From NCBI GenBank assembly GCA_900466745.1, contig UBNE01000001.1:1-64000 (forward strand): a DNA stretch of 64,000 bases. The letters are read 5' to 3'. Below are positions 1 to 8,414 of this stretch, piece after piece. The position numbers were made by a program, and so were the translations under genes. Position 1 is the first letter of the stretch. Each line of letters starts with the position of its first letter. This DNA is from Hyphomicrobiales bacterium (lineage in GTDB: Bacteria; Pseudomonadota; Alphaproteobacteria; Rhizobiales; Beijerinckiaceae). The notes under the pieces are model-generated. The model was not told where the DNA came from. It did not search any database and was given only the letters and a program-made list of their open reading frames with translations.

Positions 1-85
1 AAAGGGGAACGCGGTTTTCGCGAGGAGCCGATGCAAGGTCAAAGAACGGGAGCGCCGGGCTGAATACGGCATTCGGTCCGGTGCG

Positions 86-1846
86 CTAGATGCGCCAGGG
101 CAGCACATTCTGCGGCAGCCGCCGGCCGAGCAGGTCGAGGGCGAGCATCGCCGCGAGGATCACGGCGGAGGCGCTGATCGCGATCGCCGCCGCCTCGCCC
201 GCCAGCCCGGCCTCCTTGAGGCTGAACAGCACGACGCCGAGCGTCTCCGTGCCGGACGACCAGAGCAGCGCCGAGACGGTCAGCTCGTTGAAGGCGACGA
301 GGAAGACCATCAGGGCCGAAACCGCGGCCGCAGGCGCCAGGATCGGCGCCACGATGAAGCGCAGCATCTGCCAGAGCCCGGCGCCGTCGAGCCGGGCCGC
401 CTCCTCGTGATGCGCCTCGATCTGCGCCATCGCCGCGACGGGCGCCTTCAGCGCCAGCGGCAGGAAGCGGGCGAGATAGGCGAACAGGATGATGAAGGGC
501 GTGCCGTAGATGCTGACGCCGATCAGCGGCAGCGGCTTCAGGAAGAGCAGGATGCAGGCGATCGCGAGCACCACGCCGGGCAGGGCATAGGGCAGCTCGA
601 CGACGAGCTCGACCGGGCGCCGGAGCCTGCCGAGGCGCCGTTCCAGCCCGTAGGCGAAGGCGATCGAGACCAGCGAGAGCAGCACGGCGGCGCTCGCCGC
701 GAACCAGAAGGAGTTCCAGAAGGCCCGGACGGTCACGGCCTGGCGCAGCAGCACCTCGGCGAATTTGTCGAAGGTCAGGCTCTGCCAGGAGAGCGGCACG
801 CCGAGCGCCGGGGTCAGCGCCTCGCTCAGCAGCGCCAGGAAGGGCAGGCCGAGCTTGACCGCAAGCAGCAGCCAGAGCGCCGCGGCGACCAGCGGCCTTG
901 CGCGCCCCAGCAGCCAGAACGGCTCCAGCGGCCTTTCGATCTCGACCCTGCCGCCCTGGCGGCGGGCGACCGCCATGCCGGCCAGGATGCCGAGCGCGGC
1001 GACCGCGCCGACGAGCAGCGCCAGCGCCGCCGTCTCCGGCAGGCTCTCCGGGCCGAAGCTCGACAGCCGGCGATAGATCAGCGTCGGCAAAGTGAGGTAG
1101 TTGACCGGCAGGCCGAGCAGGGCCGGGATGCCGAAATTGCCGACGCCGGCGACGAAGGCGATCAGCCCGGCCGCGATGAGCTGCGGCCGCAGCACCGGCA
1201 GGATGATGCGGGCGGTGATGGTCGCGGGGCCGGCGCCTTCCATCTGCGCCGCCTCGACCAGGGAGTGCGGGATGCCGCGCAGCCCGGTCCAGAGCGTGAT
1301 CGCGACCAGCGGCGCGTGATGCAGCGCCATCACCAGAATGATCCCGCCGCGCCCGAGCAGCGGGTTGGCGGAGCCGGGCTCCGGCGCCAACCCGAGCAGG
1401 GCGAGGATCTGCGAATTCGGCGCCAGCAGGCTAAGGAAGGCGAGCGCGGCCACCTGCGGCGCGATCATCATCGTGAAGACGAAGGCGAAGGCGAGCGGGC
1501 GCTTGCCGCGGATATCGGTGACGCCGAGTGCCAGGGCGACCACGCCGCCGAGCCCGAGCGCGCCCAGCGCCGAGAGGAGCGAGGTGTCGAGCGTGTGCAG
1601 CGTGGCGGCGACGGCCGAGCGGCCGGTCATCGCGGCGAGGGCGGCCTCCGGCGCGAACTGCCAGCCCGGCGCGAAGGCAGCGAGCGCCAGCCGCAGGAAG
1701 GGCAGCCCGCCGAGCAGCAGCGCGACCGCGACGACGAGCGCCGGCAGGGCGGCCTCGGCGGGCAGGCGGACATGCGGAAGCGGGGCCGCCGGAACGGACT
1801 CCCGCTTCCGGGAGAGGCGCATGGCCAGCGTCACGGCGCCGGCCAT
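86..1846 (-). CDS. ABC transporter permease, fused two-domain iron/phosphonate type
   Basis: Inner-membrane channel of an ABC importer. The 586-residue product holds two binding-protein-dependent permease halves in one chain (roughly residues 20-310 and 320-586), with about a dozen hydrophobic segments. This is the FbpB / PhnV-like arrangement. It follows the substrate-binding protein gene on the same strand with a 19 bp gap. I chose the ATG at 1846 because the longer reading frame would overlap the upstream gene and adds only arginine/proline-rich sequence; the ATG at 1822 is another option. No ATPase gene is visible downstream before the window edge, so the third component lies outside or elsewhere. 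The substrate is not proven: iron, 2-aminoethylphosphonate or a sugar phosphate are all handled by this permease family. Confidence 0.85.
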   Translation of the reverse strand: MAGAVTLAMRLSRKRESVPAAPLPHVRLPAEAALPALVVAVALLLGGLPFLRLALAAFAPGWQFAPEAALAAMTGRSAVAATLHTLDTSLLSALGALGLGGVVALALGVTDIRGKRPLAFAFVFTMMIAPQVAALAFLSLLAPNSQILALLGLAPEPGSANPLLGRGGIILVMALHHAPLVAITLWTGLRGIPHSLVEAAQMEGAGPATITARIILPVLRPQLIAAGLIAFVAGVGNFGIPALLGLPVNYLTLPTLIYRRLSSFGPESLPETAALALLVGAVAALGILAGMAVARRQGGRVEIERPLEPFWLLGRARPLVAAALWLLLAVKLGLPFLALLSEALTPALGVPLSWQSLTFDKFAEVLLRQAVTVRAFWNSFWFAASAAVLLSLVSIAFAYGLERRLGRLRRPVELVVELPYALPGVVLAIACILLFLKPLPLIGVSIYGTPFIILFAYLARFLPLALKAPVAAMAQIEAHHEEAARLDGAGLWQMLRFIVAPILAPAAAVSALMVFLVAFNELTVSALLWSSGTETLGVVLFSLKEAGLAGEAAAIAISASAVILAAMLALDLLGRRLPQNVLPWRI

Positions 1847-1865
1847 GCGGAAGCCGAGGCCGGCA

Positions 1866-2855
1866 TCACTCGAAGATCGCGCTGAAGCGCTTGCGGGCGG
1901 CGTCCGAGTCGGCGAGCGCCTTGGCGGCATCGAAGGGCATCAGCTTGATGGCGTCGCGGGCGGGGTAGCCGGCCGGCAGCGCGACATCGGGGCGCGCCGG
2001 GACGTAGCCCTGCTTCAGCGCGACCTCCTGCCCGTCCTTCGACAGCACGAAGTCGATGAAGGCGCGGGCGGCGGCCTCGTTCCTGGTGCCCTTCAGGATG
2101 GCGACCGGCTCGCTGACGGAGGAGACGCCCTCGCTCGGGAAGACGAAGGCGACGGGAGCGCCCTTGGCCTTCTCGCGGATCGGCATGAAGTCGACGATCA
2201 TGCCGTAGAGCTTCTCGCCCGTCGCGACCTGGCGCAGGATGTCGCCATTGGCGCCGGCGGCGAGCGTGCCGTTCTCCTTGAGCGCCTCGTAATACTTCCA
2301 GCCGTCCTTGAGGTTGCCGGTCAGCGTGATGGTGTGGATCAGCGCGGCGCCCGAGTTCAGCGGGCTCGGCATGGCGACCTGGTTCCTGGCCTCGGCCTTG
2401 GTCAGGTCGAGCCAGCTCGTCGGCTTCATCGTCGCCCTGGTGTTGTAGACGATGCCGGTGGTGATCAGCTTGGTGGCGAACCAGGCCTTGCCGGGGTCAT
2501 GGATGCCGGCCGGGTAGGCCGAGACGTCGGCCTTGTCGTAGGCTTCGAGCCGGCCTTCCTTCTTCAGCCCTTCCATCGTCACCGAATCGGCGATCAGCAG
2601 CACGTCGGCCTGCGGGCTGCCTGCCTCGAACTCGGCCCGGAGCTTGGCGAGGATGCGCGGCGTGCCGTCGCGGACGAAGGAAACCTCGACCTTGGGGTAC
2701 TTCGCCTTGAAGGCGTCGATGGTCTGCTGGGCGTCGGTGTTCGGCTGGCTCGTATAGAGCACGAGCTTGCCTTCGACGCCCTGCGCCTGCGCGCCCGGCG
2801 CCGCGAGGGCGAGGCCGGCGGCAATCGTGAATGCGCTCAAAGCCTTACGCTGCAT
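1866..2855 (-). CDS. ABC transporter periplasmic substrate-binding protein (FbpA/AfuA/PhnS-like)
   Basis: Periplasmic receptor of the importer whose permease follows directly. The 329-residue protein begins with a clear signal peptide (MQRKALSAF, hydrophobic core, cleavage near AQAQG) and continues as a type 2 binding protein starting GKLVLYTSQPN. The start at 2855 is preceded by a GGAGAG ribosome site. Iron-binding members usually carry two adjacent tyrosines in the C-terminal half. Here the equivalent stretch reads EGVSSVSEPVAI with no tyrosine pair, so I favour an organic or phosphorylated ligand over ferric iron. That ligand inference is mine; the family assignment is firm. Confidence 0.85.
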   Translation of the reverse strand: MQRKALSAFTIAAGLALAAPGAQAQGVEGKLVLYTSQPNTDAQQTIDAFKAKYPKVEVSFVRDGTPRILAKLRAEFEAGSPQADVLLIADSVTMEGLKKEGRLEAYDKADVSAYPAGIHDPGKAWFATKLITTGIVYNTRATMKPTSWLDLTKAEARNQVAMPSPLNSGAALIHTITLTGNLKDGWKYYEALKENGTLAAGANGDILRQVATGEKLYGMIVDFMPIREKAKGAPVAFVFPSEGVSSVSEPVAILKGTRNEAAARAFIDFVLSKDGQEVALKQGYVPARPDVALPAGYPARDAIKLMPFDAAKALADSDAARKRFSAIFE

Positions 2856-3053
2856 CTGACTCTCCATCTCTGGCCGCATCTGCGGAATGGCGCTGGCGGT
2901 AGCTGCTGGAGATGACAGTTCCATGAAGGGGCCGGCGGGACGGCCCCGCCTCCGGGATTGCATGGCGGCATTGCCATGGCGGGCTCGCAATGGCAGGTCA
3001 GAGGCGCCACATTGCAACCGACCGTCCAAGCACGAAGACACCGGGAACAGATC

Positions 3054-4007
3054 ATGGCTTCCAAGCTCGACCAGCTCCGCGAGATGACCACCGTCGTCGC
3101 CGACACCGGCGATATCGAGGCGGTGCGCCGGCTCAAGCCGGTCGACTGCACCACCAACCCGACGCTGCTGTTCAAGGCGGTCGAGACCCCCGCCTATGCC
3201 CATCTCGTCGAGGAGGCGATCGCCTGGGGCCGCAAGCAGGGCGGCGGCGACAAGGCTGTCCAGGCGGTCTGCGACCGCCTCGCCGTGAGCTTCGGGACCG
3301 AGCTCGCGAAGATCGTGCCCGGCCGCGTCTCGACCGAGGTCGACGCCGACCTCTCCTTCGACGGCAAGGCGACGATCGAGAAGGCGCGCGCCATCATCGC
3401 CGCCTATGAGGAGCGCGGCGTCGGGCGCGAGCGCATCCTGATCAAGATCGCCTCGACCTGGGAGGGCCTGCAGGCCGCCAAGGTGCTGCAGGGCGAGGGC
3501 ATCGACTGCAACCTGACCCTGCTCTTCGCCCTGCCGCAGGCGATCGCGGCCGCCGATGCCAGGGCCTTCCTGATCTCGCCCTTCGTCGGGCGCATCCTCG
3601 ACTGGCACGTCAAGGCCGGCGGCGGCCCCTACACCGCCGAGACCGATCCCGGCGTCGTCTCGGTCCGCAGCATCTACGCCTATTACAAGACCTACGGCAT
3701 CGACACGGTGGTGATGGGCGCCTCCTTCCGCAACACCGGCGAGATCGAGGCGCTGGCCGGCTGCGACCGGCTGACCATCGGTCCCGGCCTGCTCGACGAG
3801 CTCGCCGCCGCGAGCGGCGAGCTGCCGCGCAAGCTGAAGCCCGAGGCGCCCGGTCAGGCGCCGGCGAAGCTGGCGCTCGACGAGAAGGCCTTCCGCTTCG
3901 CCATGAACGAAGATGCGATGGCGACCGAGAAGCTGGCGGAAGGCATCCGCGGCTTCGTCAAGGACCTGCGCAGCTTGCGCAAGCTCGTCGCCGAGAAGCT
4001 GGCCTGA
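3054..4007 (+). CDS. tal: Transaldolase (TalB type)
   Basis: Transfers a dihydroxyacetone unit between sugar phosphates in the non-oxidative pentose phosphate pathway, in the cytosol. The 317-residue product has the length of E. coli TalB. The motif [11 protein letters not shown] is near residues 30-40. The Schiff-base lysine is K131 in [12 protein letters not shown], with D17 and E95 as the expected acid/base partners. The ATG at 3054 was chosen over an upstream frame extension because [12 protein letters not shown] matches the family N-terminus. The gene is divergent from the ABC importer and ends two bases before the SDR gene, so the two are almost certainly cotranscribed. Confidence 0.93.
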   Translation: MASKLDQLREMTTVVADTGDIEAVRRLKPVDCTTNPTLLFKAVETPAYAHLVEEAIAWGRKQGGGDKAVQAVCDRLAVSFGTELAKIVPGRVSTEVDADLSFDGKATIEKARAIIAAYEERGVGRERILIKIASTWEGLQAAKVLQGEGIDCNLTLLFALPQAIAAADARAFLISPFVGRILDWHVKAGGGPYTAETDPGVVSVRSIYAYYKTYGIDTVVMGASFRNTGEIEALAGCDRLTIGPGLLDELAAASGELPRKLKPEAPGQAPAKLALDEKAFRFAMNEDAMATEKLAEGIRGFVKDLRSLRKLVAEKLA

Positions 4008-4009
4008 GC

Positions 4010-4720
4010 ATGGCCGGGCCGCGGATCGCCGTCGTCACCGGCGGCGCCGGGGGGATCGGGGCGGCGGTGGCCGCCCGGCTCGCCCGGGACGGGCTGACGC
4101 CGGTCGCCTGGGACATCGCGGCGCCGGCGGCGGCGGGGCCGGCCCATATCCGCTGCGACGTCGCCGACGAGGCTTCGGTGGCAGCGGCGACCGCGGCGAC
4201 CGAGCGCGAGCACGGCCCCATCGCCGTGCTCGTCAACAATGCCGGGCTGACCGGCCCCTCGACCACCGTCGCGGACACGCCGCTGGCGCAATGGCGGAAG
4301 ATCCAGGCGGTCAACCTCGACGGCGCCTTCCTCTGCGCCCGCGCCGTCGCGGCGGTAATGATGCCGCGCGGCTATGGCCGCATCGTCAACATCGCCTCGC
4401 TCGCCGGCAAGGAAGGCACCCCGACGCTCTCGGCCTACAGCGCCGCCAAGGCCGGCGTGATCGCGCTGACCAAGGCGCATGGCAAGGAACTGGCCGGCAC
4501 CGGCATCCTGGTCAATGCCGTCGCTCCGGCGGCGATCGAGACCGATCTGCTCCGGCAGATGAGCGAGGAGACGGTGCAGACCATGATCGGCAAGAGCCCG
4601 CTCAAGCGCCTCGGCACCGTCGACGAATTGGCGGAACTCGTCGCCTGGCTGGCGAGCGAGCGCTGCACCTTCTCGACCGGGGCCGTGTTCGATCTCTCCG
4701 GCGGCCGTGCGACCTATTGA
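4010..4720 (+). CDS. SDR family NAD(P)-dependent oxidoreductase
   Basis: Short-chain dehydrogenase of 236 residues. The cofactor motif TGGAGGIG is near residue 10, NNAG lies near residue 75, and the catalytic Ser and YxxxK appear in IASLAGKEGT followed by SAYSAAKAG. It resembles FabG-like 3-oxoacyl reductases and sugar/polyol dehydrogenases; the substrate cannot be read from sequence. It starts two bases after the transaldolase stop, which suggests translational coupling and a role in sugar or polyol metabolism rather than fatty acid synthesis. That functional link is inference. Confidence 0.88.
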   Translation: MAGPRIAVVTGGAGGIGAAVAARLARDGLTPVAWDIAAPAAAGPAHIRCDVADEASVAAATAATEREHGPIAVLVNNAGLTGPSTTVADTPLAQWRKIQAVNLDGAFLCARAVAAVMMPRGYGRIVNIASLAGKEGTPTLSAYSAAKAGVIALTKAHGKELAGTGILVNAVAPAAIETDLLRQMSEETVQTMIGKSPLKRLGTVDELAELVAWLASERCTFSTGAVFDLSGGRATY

Positions 4721-4828
4721 GGCGCGAGCGCCGCATCGGATTGACGCGGCGGTTGTGCGGGGGTCTCATGGCGGGGTTCGACTGGCGGTCGCGATCGTCG
4801 ATGGCCGCCTCCAAGGAGCCGGTTCGCC

Positions 4829-5431
4829 ATGAGCACACCCTCTGAAACCTCCGCGCCTCAGCCCGCCTCGCTCGGCTCGCATCTCGTTCCGCTGCGGCGG
4901 AACTGGGGCTGGCTGATGGCCGCCGGCATCGCCCTCATCGTCCTCGGCGTTCTCGGCCTCGGCGCGGTCGCCCTGCTGAGCGTCGCGAGCGCGGTCTGGT
5001 TCGGCGCGATGATCTTCGTCGGCGGCATCGTCGTGCTGTTCGACGCCTTCCGCCATCAGGGCTGGAAGAGCCGGCTGCTGCACATCCTGATCGGCCTGCT
5101 CTATCTGGCGGTCGGCGTGGTCACCTTCGTCAATCCGCTGGTCGCCACGGCCTCGCTGACGCTGCTCGCCGGCTGCGGCCTGGTGGCGACCGGCGTGCTG
5201 CGCCTGGTCGTCGCCTTCCAGAATCGCGAATTGCCGTTCTGGGGCTGGGTCGCCTTCTCGGGCTTCCTGTCGCTCGTGCTCGGCGGCCTGATCTTGGCGC
5301 AGTGGCCGGCCTCGAGCCTGTGGGTGCTCGGAACCTTCCTCGCCATCGAGCTGATCTTCCAGGGCTGGGCCGCCGTCGCCCTGGCGCTGGCGATCCGCTC
5401 GACCTTCGACGGCGAGCGCGCGCAGCGCTGA
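4829..5431 (+). CDS. HdeD family membrane protein (DUF308)
   Basis: A 200-residue integral membrane protein with about six hydrophobic helices. They are arranged as repeated pairs with glycine-rich stretches such as GIALIVLGVLGLG and LIGLLYLAVGVVTF, the pattern of the HdeD/DUF308 family. E. coli HdeD is associated with acid resistance, but the molecular role of the family is poorly defined. The gene stands alone, is preceded by an AAGGAG-like site and converges on the next gene with a six-base gap. Confidence 0.8.
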   Translation: MSTPSETSAPQPASLGSHLVPLRRNWGWLMAAGIALIVLGVLGLGAVALLSVASAVWFGAMIFVGGIVVLFDAFRHQGWKSRLLHILIGLLYLAVGVVTFVNPLVATASLTLLAGCGLVATGVLRLVVAFQNRELPFWGWVAFSGFLSLVLGGLILAQWPASSLWVLGTFLAIELIFQGWAAVALALAIRSTFDGERAQR

Positions 5432-5437
5432 GCCGTT

Positions 5438-5956
5438 TCAGCGGGCCGCCGGCTCGGCCGGGCCGGGCGCCGGCTGGCCGAGCGAGGCGGTGGCGGCCGC
5501 TCCCGGAGCCGTCGCCCGGAAGAAGCTGCGGCCCCCGGCGGCCGCGGCCTGCAGACGCTCCTTCCAGCCCCTGTCGCCCGGCGTGCCGCCGAGTGCGGCG
5601 AAATCTCCCGCGGCCGGAGCATCGGCGCTGCGGCCGCGATAGACCAGGATGCCGCGGCGCGTGACCACGATATCGCCGCGCCGCAGGGTCGGATCCTTCA
5701 GATGCCAGTCGGGGTCGGCCGCCGGATCGAGCCGGACCGCCGCCGGCTTCGGCTTCGCAGCGACCTCGGGCGGCCGGCGCCGCGCCGGGCGGCGCAGCGG
5801 CTCGTCCTGCTCATAGATCGGTGTCGCATGGAGGCGCGGACCGCCGAAGATGGCGCGCGCCAGCGAATCGAACAGCCCGGCCGCCTGCGCCTGAGAGGCG
5901 CCCGGCAGGGTGAGCGCGGTTACGATTGCGAACCTTGCCAGGCCTGCGCGCGCCAT
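5438..5956 (-). CDS. Secreted hypothetical protein
   Basis: I do not recognise a characterised family. The 172-residue product has a signal peptide (hydrophobic stretch, cleavage near QAQAAG), a proline/arginine-rich linker around residues 50-75 and a compact segment DPTLRRGDIVVTRRGILVYR near residues 87-106. It then ends in a low-complexity Ala/Pro/Gly tail. The central segment resembles small exported proteins I associate with Hyphomicrobiales. A strong AGGAGGAGAG ribosome site precedes the ATG at 5956. It is probably periplasmic and of unknown function. Confidence 0.65.
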   Translation of the reverse strand: MARAGLARFAIVTALTLPGASQAQAAGLFDSLARAIFGGPRLHATPIYEQDEPLRRPARRRPPEVAAKPKPAAVRLDPAADPDWHLKDPTLRRGDIVVTRRGILVYRGRSADAPAAGDFAALGGTPGDRGWKERLQAAAAGGRSFFRATAPGAAATASLGQPAPGPAEPAAR

Positions 5957-6051
5957 TGCCGCTCTCCTCCTCCCCCGACGGGAGTGACGAGCTTTGGTCG
6001 CGCGAGGGCCGTGGCAGGTTCAATGCCGCGGCGGTCGTCCCGGCGGGCCGA

Positions 6052-7731
6052 TCAGCCCTTGCCGCGCGCCGCCAGCGCCTCGGCCCGGATCGTCGAGAGC
6101 GACTTGGCCGGGGTGATCGCCTCGGGATCGAGCAGGCAGTGGATGATCGCGGGCTTGCCGCTCCGCACCGCGCGCTCGAAGGCGGGGGCGAATTCCTCGG
6201 TCGTCTCGACGCGCTCGCCATGGCCGCCGAAGGCCTTGGCATAGGCTGCGAAATCCGGGTTCTTCAGCGTCGTCGCCGAGACCCGGCCGGGATATTCGCG
6301 CTCCTGATGCATGCGGATCGTGCCGTACATGCCGTTGTCGACCACGACGACGATCACCGGCAGATCGTACTGCACCGCCGTCGCGAAATCCTGCCCGTTC
6401 ATCAGGAAGCAGCCATCGCCGGCGAAGGCGACGACGGTGCGTTCCGGGAAGATCCGCTTGGCGCCGATGGCCGCCGGCACGCCATAGCCCATCGAGCCGG
6501 AGGTCGGGGCGAGCTGCGTCGCGAATCTGTTGAAGCGGTGGAAGCGATGCACCCAGGTCGCGTAATTGCCGGCGCCGTTGCACAGGATGGCGTCGTCCGG
6601 CAGGCGGCTGCGCAGCCAGCGCACCATCTCGCCGGGATGGAACCGCCCCGGCACCGCGGCCGGCTGCTCGCTCCAGGCCACATAGGCCTCGTGAGCCGCC
6701 GCGCCCGCGCCGGCCCAGGCCGGAGCCTCGGGCGGCGCGATCGCCTGAAGCGCCGCGCAGAAGCCGGCGGGCGAGGCGTTGATCGCCAGCGTCGGGCGGT
6801 AGACCCGTCCGAGCTCCTCCGGATCGGGATGGACATGCACCAGCGGCCGGCCCGGGTTGGGAATGCCGAATAGCGTGTAGGACTGGCTCGGCATCTCCGA
6901 GAGGCGCCCGCCGACCAGCAGGACGAGGTCGCTCTCCTTGATGCGCGCCAGCAGCTTCGGATTGATGCCGATGCCGACATCGCCGGCGAAATGGGGATGC
7001 GCGGCCGGGAACAGCATCTGGCGGCGGAACGAAACCGCTACGGGTAAGTCGAAGCGCTCCGCGAAAGCCTGGAAGTCCGCGATCGTCTCCGGGCTCCAGC
7101 GCGAGCCGCCGAGGATCGCGATCGGCGACTTGGCCGAAGCGAAGCGCCTGGCGAGCTCGTCCATCTGCGCCGCCGAGGGATGCTGCTCGGTGACCTTGTA
7201 GGGCTCGGCATCGGCGACCTCGGCGAGGTCGGTCAGCACGTCCTCGGGCAGGGCGATCACGACCGGGCCGGGCCGGCCGGAGGTCGCGACATGGAAGGCG
7301 CGGCTGACGATCTCCGGGATGCGCGCGGCATCGTCGATCTCGGTCGCCCATTTGGTCATGGTGCCGAAGACGGCGCGGTAGTCGAGCTCCTGGAAGGCCT
7401 CGCGCTCGCGCATGCCGCGCTCGATCTGGCCGACGAAGAGGATCAGCGGCGTCGAATCCTGGTCGGCGATATGGATGCCGGGCGAGGCGTTGGTGGCGCC
7501 GGGGCCGCGCGTCACGAAGCAGATGCCGGGCTTGCCGGTGAGCTTGCCGGCGGCCTCGGCCATCATGCAGGCGCCACCCTCGGCCCGGCAGATGGTGACG
7601 TTCATCGCGGCGTCGTGCAGCGCGTCGAGCACGGCGAGATAGCTCTCTCCGGGCACGCAGAAGGCGTCGGTGGCGCCATGGATCAGAAGCTGGTCGACAA
7701 GGATCTGTCCGCCGGTGCGAGGTGTGGTCAT
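6052..7731 (-). CDS. Thiamine pyrophosphate-dependent enzyme, acetolactate synthase family
   Basis: A 559-residue ThDP enzyme with the three-domain layout of the acetolactate synthase/benzoylformate decarboxylase family. The activating glutamate sits in CRAEGGACMMAEAAG near residue 50, followed by GKPGICFVTRGPGATNA. The C-terminal cofactor motif GDGCFLMNGQDFATA lies near residue 440, followed by VVVVDNGMYG. The start at 7731 gives the family N-terminus TGGQILVDQLL; an in-frame extension to 7818 would overlap the antitoxin start. There is no regulatory subunit nearby, so biosynthetic IlvB is unlikely. A catabolic decarboxylase or carboligase is more probable, substrate unknown. Confidence 0.85.
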   Translation of the reverse strand: MTTPRTGGQILVDQLLIHGATDAFCVPGESYLAVLDALHDAAMNVTICRAEGGACMMAEAAGKLTGKPGICFVTRGPGATNASPGIHIADQDSTPLILFVGQIERGMREREAFQELDYRAVFGTMTKWATEIDDAARIPEIVSRAFHVATSGRPGPVVIALPEDVLTDLAEVADAEPYKVTEQHPSAAQMDELARRFASAKSPIAILGGSRWSPETIADFQAFAERFDLPVAVSFRRQMLFPAAHPHFAGDVGIGINPKLLARIKESDLVLLVGGRLSEMPSQSYTLFGIPNPGRPLVHVHPDPEELGRVYRPTLAINASPAGFCAALQAIAPPEAPAWAGAGAAAHEAYVAWSEQPAAVPGRFHPGEMVRWLRSRLPDDAILCNGAGNYATWVHRFHRFNRFATQLAPTSGSMGYGVPAAIGAKRIFPERTVVAFAGDGCFLMNGQDFATAVQYDLPVIVVVVDNGMYGTIRMHQEREYPGRVSATTLKNPDFAAYAKAFGGHGERVETTEEFAPAFERAVRSGKPAIIHCLLDPEAITPAKSLSTIRAEALAARGKG

Positions 7732-7782
7732 TGACGGCGTTCCCGCTGGTTGGCTAAGTTGGTCAGGTTGAAGGAGGCCGTG

Positions 7783-8052
7783 ATGACGCGCGTCACCGTG
7801 CATGAGGCCAAGACGCATCTTTCCCGCCTGCTCGAAGAGGTCGAGAAGGGCGGCGAGGTTGTGATCTCGCGCCGGGACAAGCCGGTCGCGCGGCTGGTCC
7901 CGATCGAGCAGCCGCGCCCGGAGCGCAAGCCGGGGCGGATGAAAGGGCTGTTCGAAATCGGCGACGAGATTTTCGATCCCCTACCCGAAGATGAGCTGCG
8001 CCTGTGGGAAGGGAGGGATGATTGGGACTTCTCCTCGACTCCGCGACGCTGA
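7783..8052 (+). CDS. Antitoxin, Phd/YefM family
   Basis: Antitoxin half of a type II toxin-antitoxin pair. The 89-residue protein has the Phd/YefM N-terminus VTVHEAKTHLSRLLEEV, a DNA-binding and dimerising fold, followed by GGEVVISRRDKPVARLVP. Its C-terminal half is acidic and would wrap the toxin. The ATG at 7783 is five bases after a near-perfect AAGGAGG; a GTG directly before it is the alternative. Its last 31 bases overlap the toxin gene, so the two are translationally coupled. The pair is expected to repress its own promoter in the 50 bp gap to the divergent ThDP gene. Confidence 0.88.
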   Translation: MTRVTVHEAKTHLSRLLEEVEKGGEVVISRRDKPVARLVPIEQPRPERKPGRMKGLFEIGDEIFDPLPEDELRLWEGRDDWDFSSTPRR

Positions 8053-8405
8053 TCTGGTGGGTGCTGGATAGTGGTCGGCTGAGTGTTGCTGCCAAGCACG
8101 CCATTCGCTCCGCTCCGAGAATCTTGGTGAGTTCGGTGACGGCGATGGAGCTGGCGACCAAGTTGCGCATCGGCAAGCTGCCCCAGGTCAAACCGCTTGT
8201 CGAAGCCTTCGCCGCGCAATGTTCGGCTGAAGGCTTCGAACTGCTGGCGCTTCGCCATGAGCACGCCCTTGTCGGGGGCACAATTCCAGGCGAGCATCGC
8301 GATCCCTTCGACCGCATGCTTGCCGGTCAGGCGATCGTGGAAGATTTGACGATCATGTCTCCCGACCTCGCCTTCGACGCGCTCGGCGCACGCCGTCTCT
8401 GGTGA
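8022..8405 (+). CDS. PIN-domain toxin, VapC type
   Basis: RNase toxin of 127 residues paired with the Phd-type antitoxin upstream. Acidic PIN-domain residues are in place: D6 in LLLDSATLIW, E43 in AMELATK, D94 and D97 in HRDPFDRML and D115 near the C-terminus, so it should be active. The frame opens with TTG at 8022, after a GGGAGGG site and inside the antitoxin gene. The nearest ATG at 8018 is out of frame. The pairing of Phd-like antitoxin with PIN toxin is a common hybrid arrangement. The pair stands between metabolic genes with no mobile element next to it. Confidence 0.88.
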   Translation: MGLLLDSATLIWWVLDSGRLSVAAKHAIRSAPRILVSSVTAMELATKLRIGKLPQVKPLVEAFAAQCSAEGFELLALRHEHALVGGTIPGEHRDPFDRMLAGQAIVEDLTIMSPDLAFDALGARRLW

Positions 8406-8414
8406 GCGCCGCAT

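Noticed and set aside
1..85. Possible start of a minus-strand gene at about position 72
   Set aside because: The few codons visible (MPYSARRSRSL) do not look like an ABC ATPase or any family I know, and only 24 codons are present.
407..1885. Long plus-strand open frame opposite the ABC permease
   Set aside because: Gln/Arg/Asp-rich composition typical of the antisense of a hydrophobic high-GC gene; the permease on the minus strand explains the region.
6052..7731. Biosynthetic acetolactate synthase IlvB
   Set aside because: The small subunit gene is missing and the active-site region (CRAEGGACMMAEAAG) differs from the usual IlvB form, so only the broad family is claimed.
7783..8405. Mobile origin of the toxin-antitoxin pair
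   Set aside because: No repeats, integrase or composition shift were seen around it, so I report it only as a chromosomal toxin-antitoxin pair.
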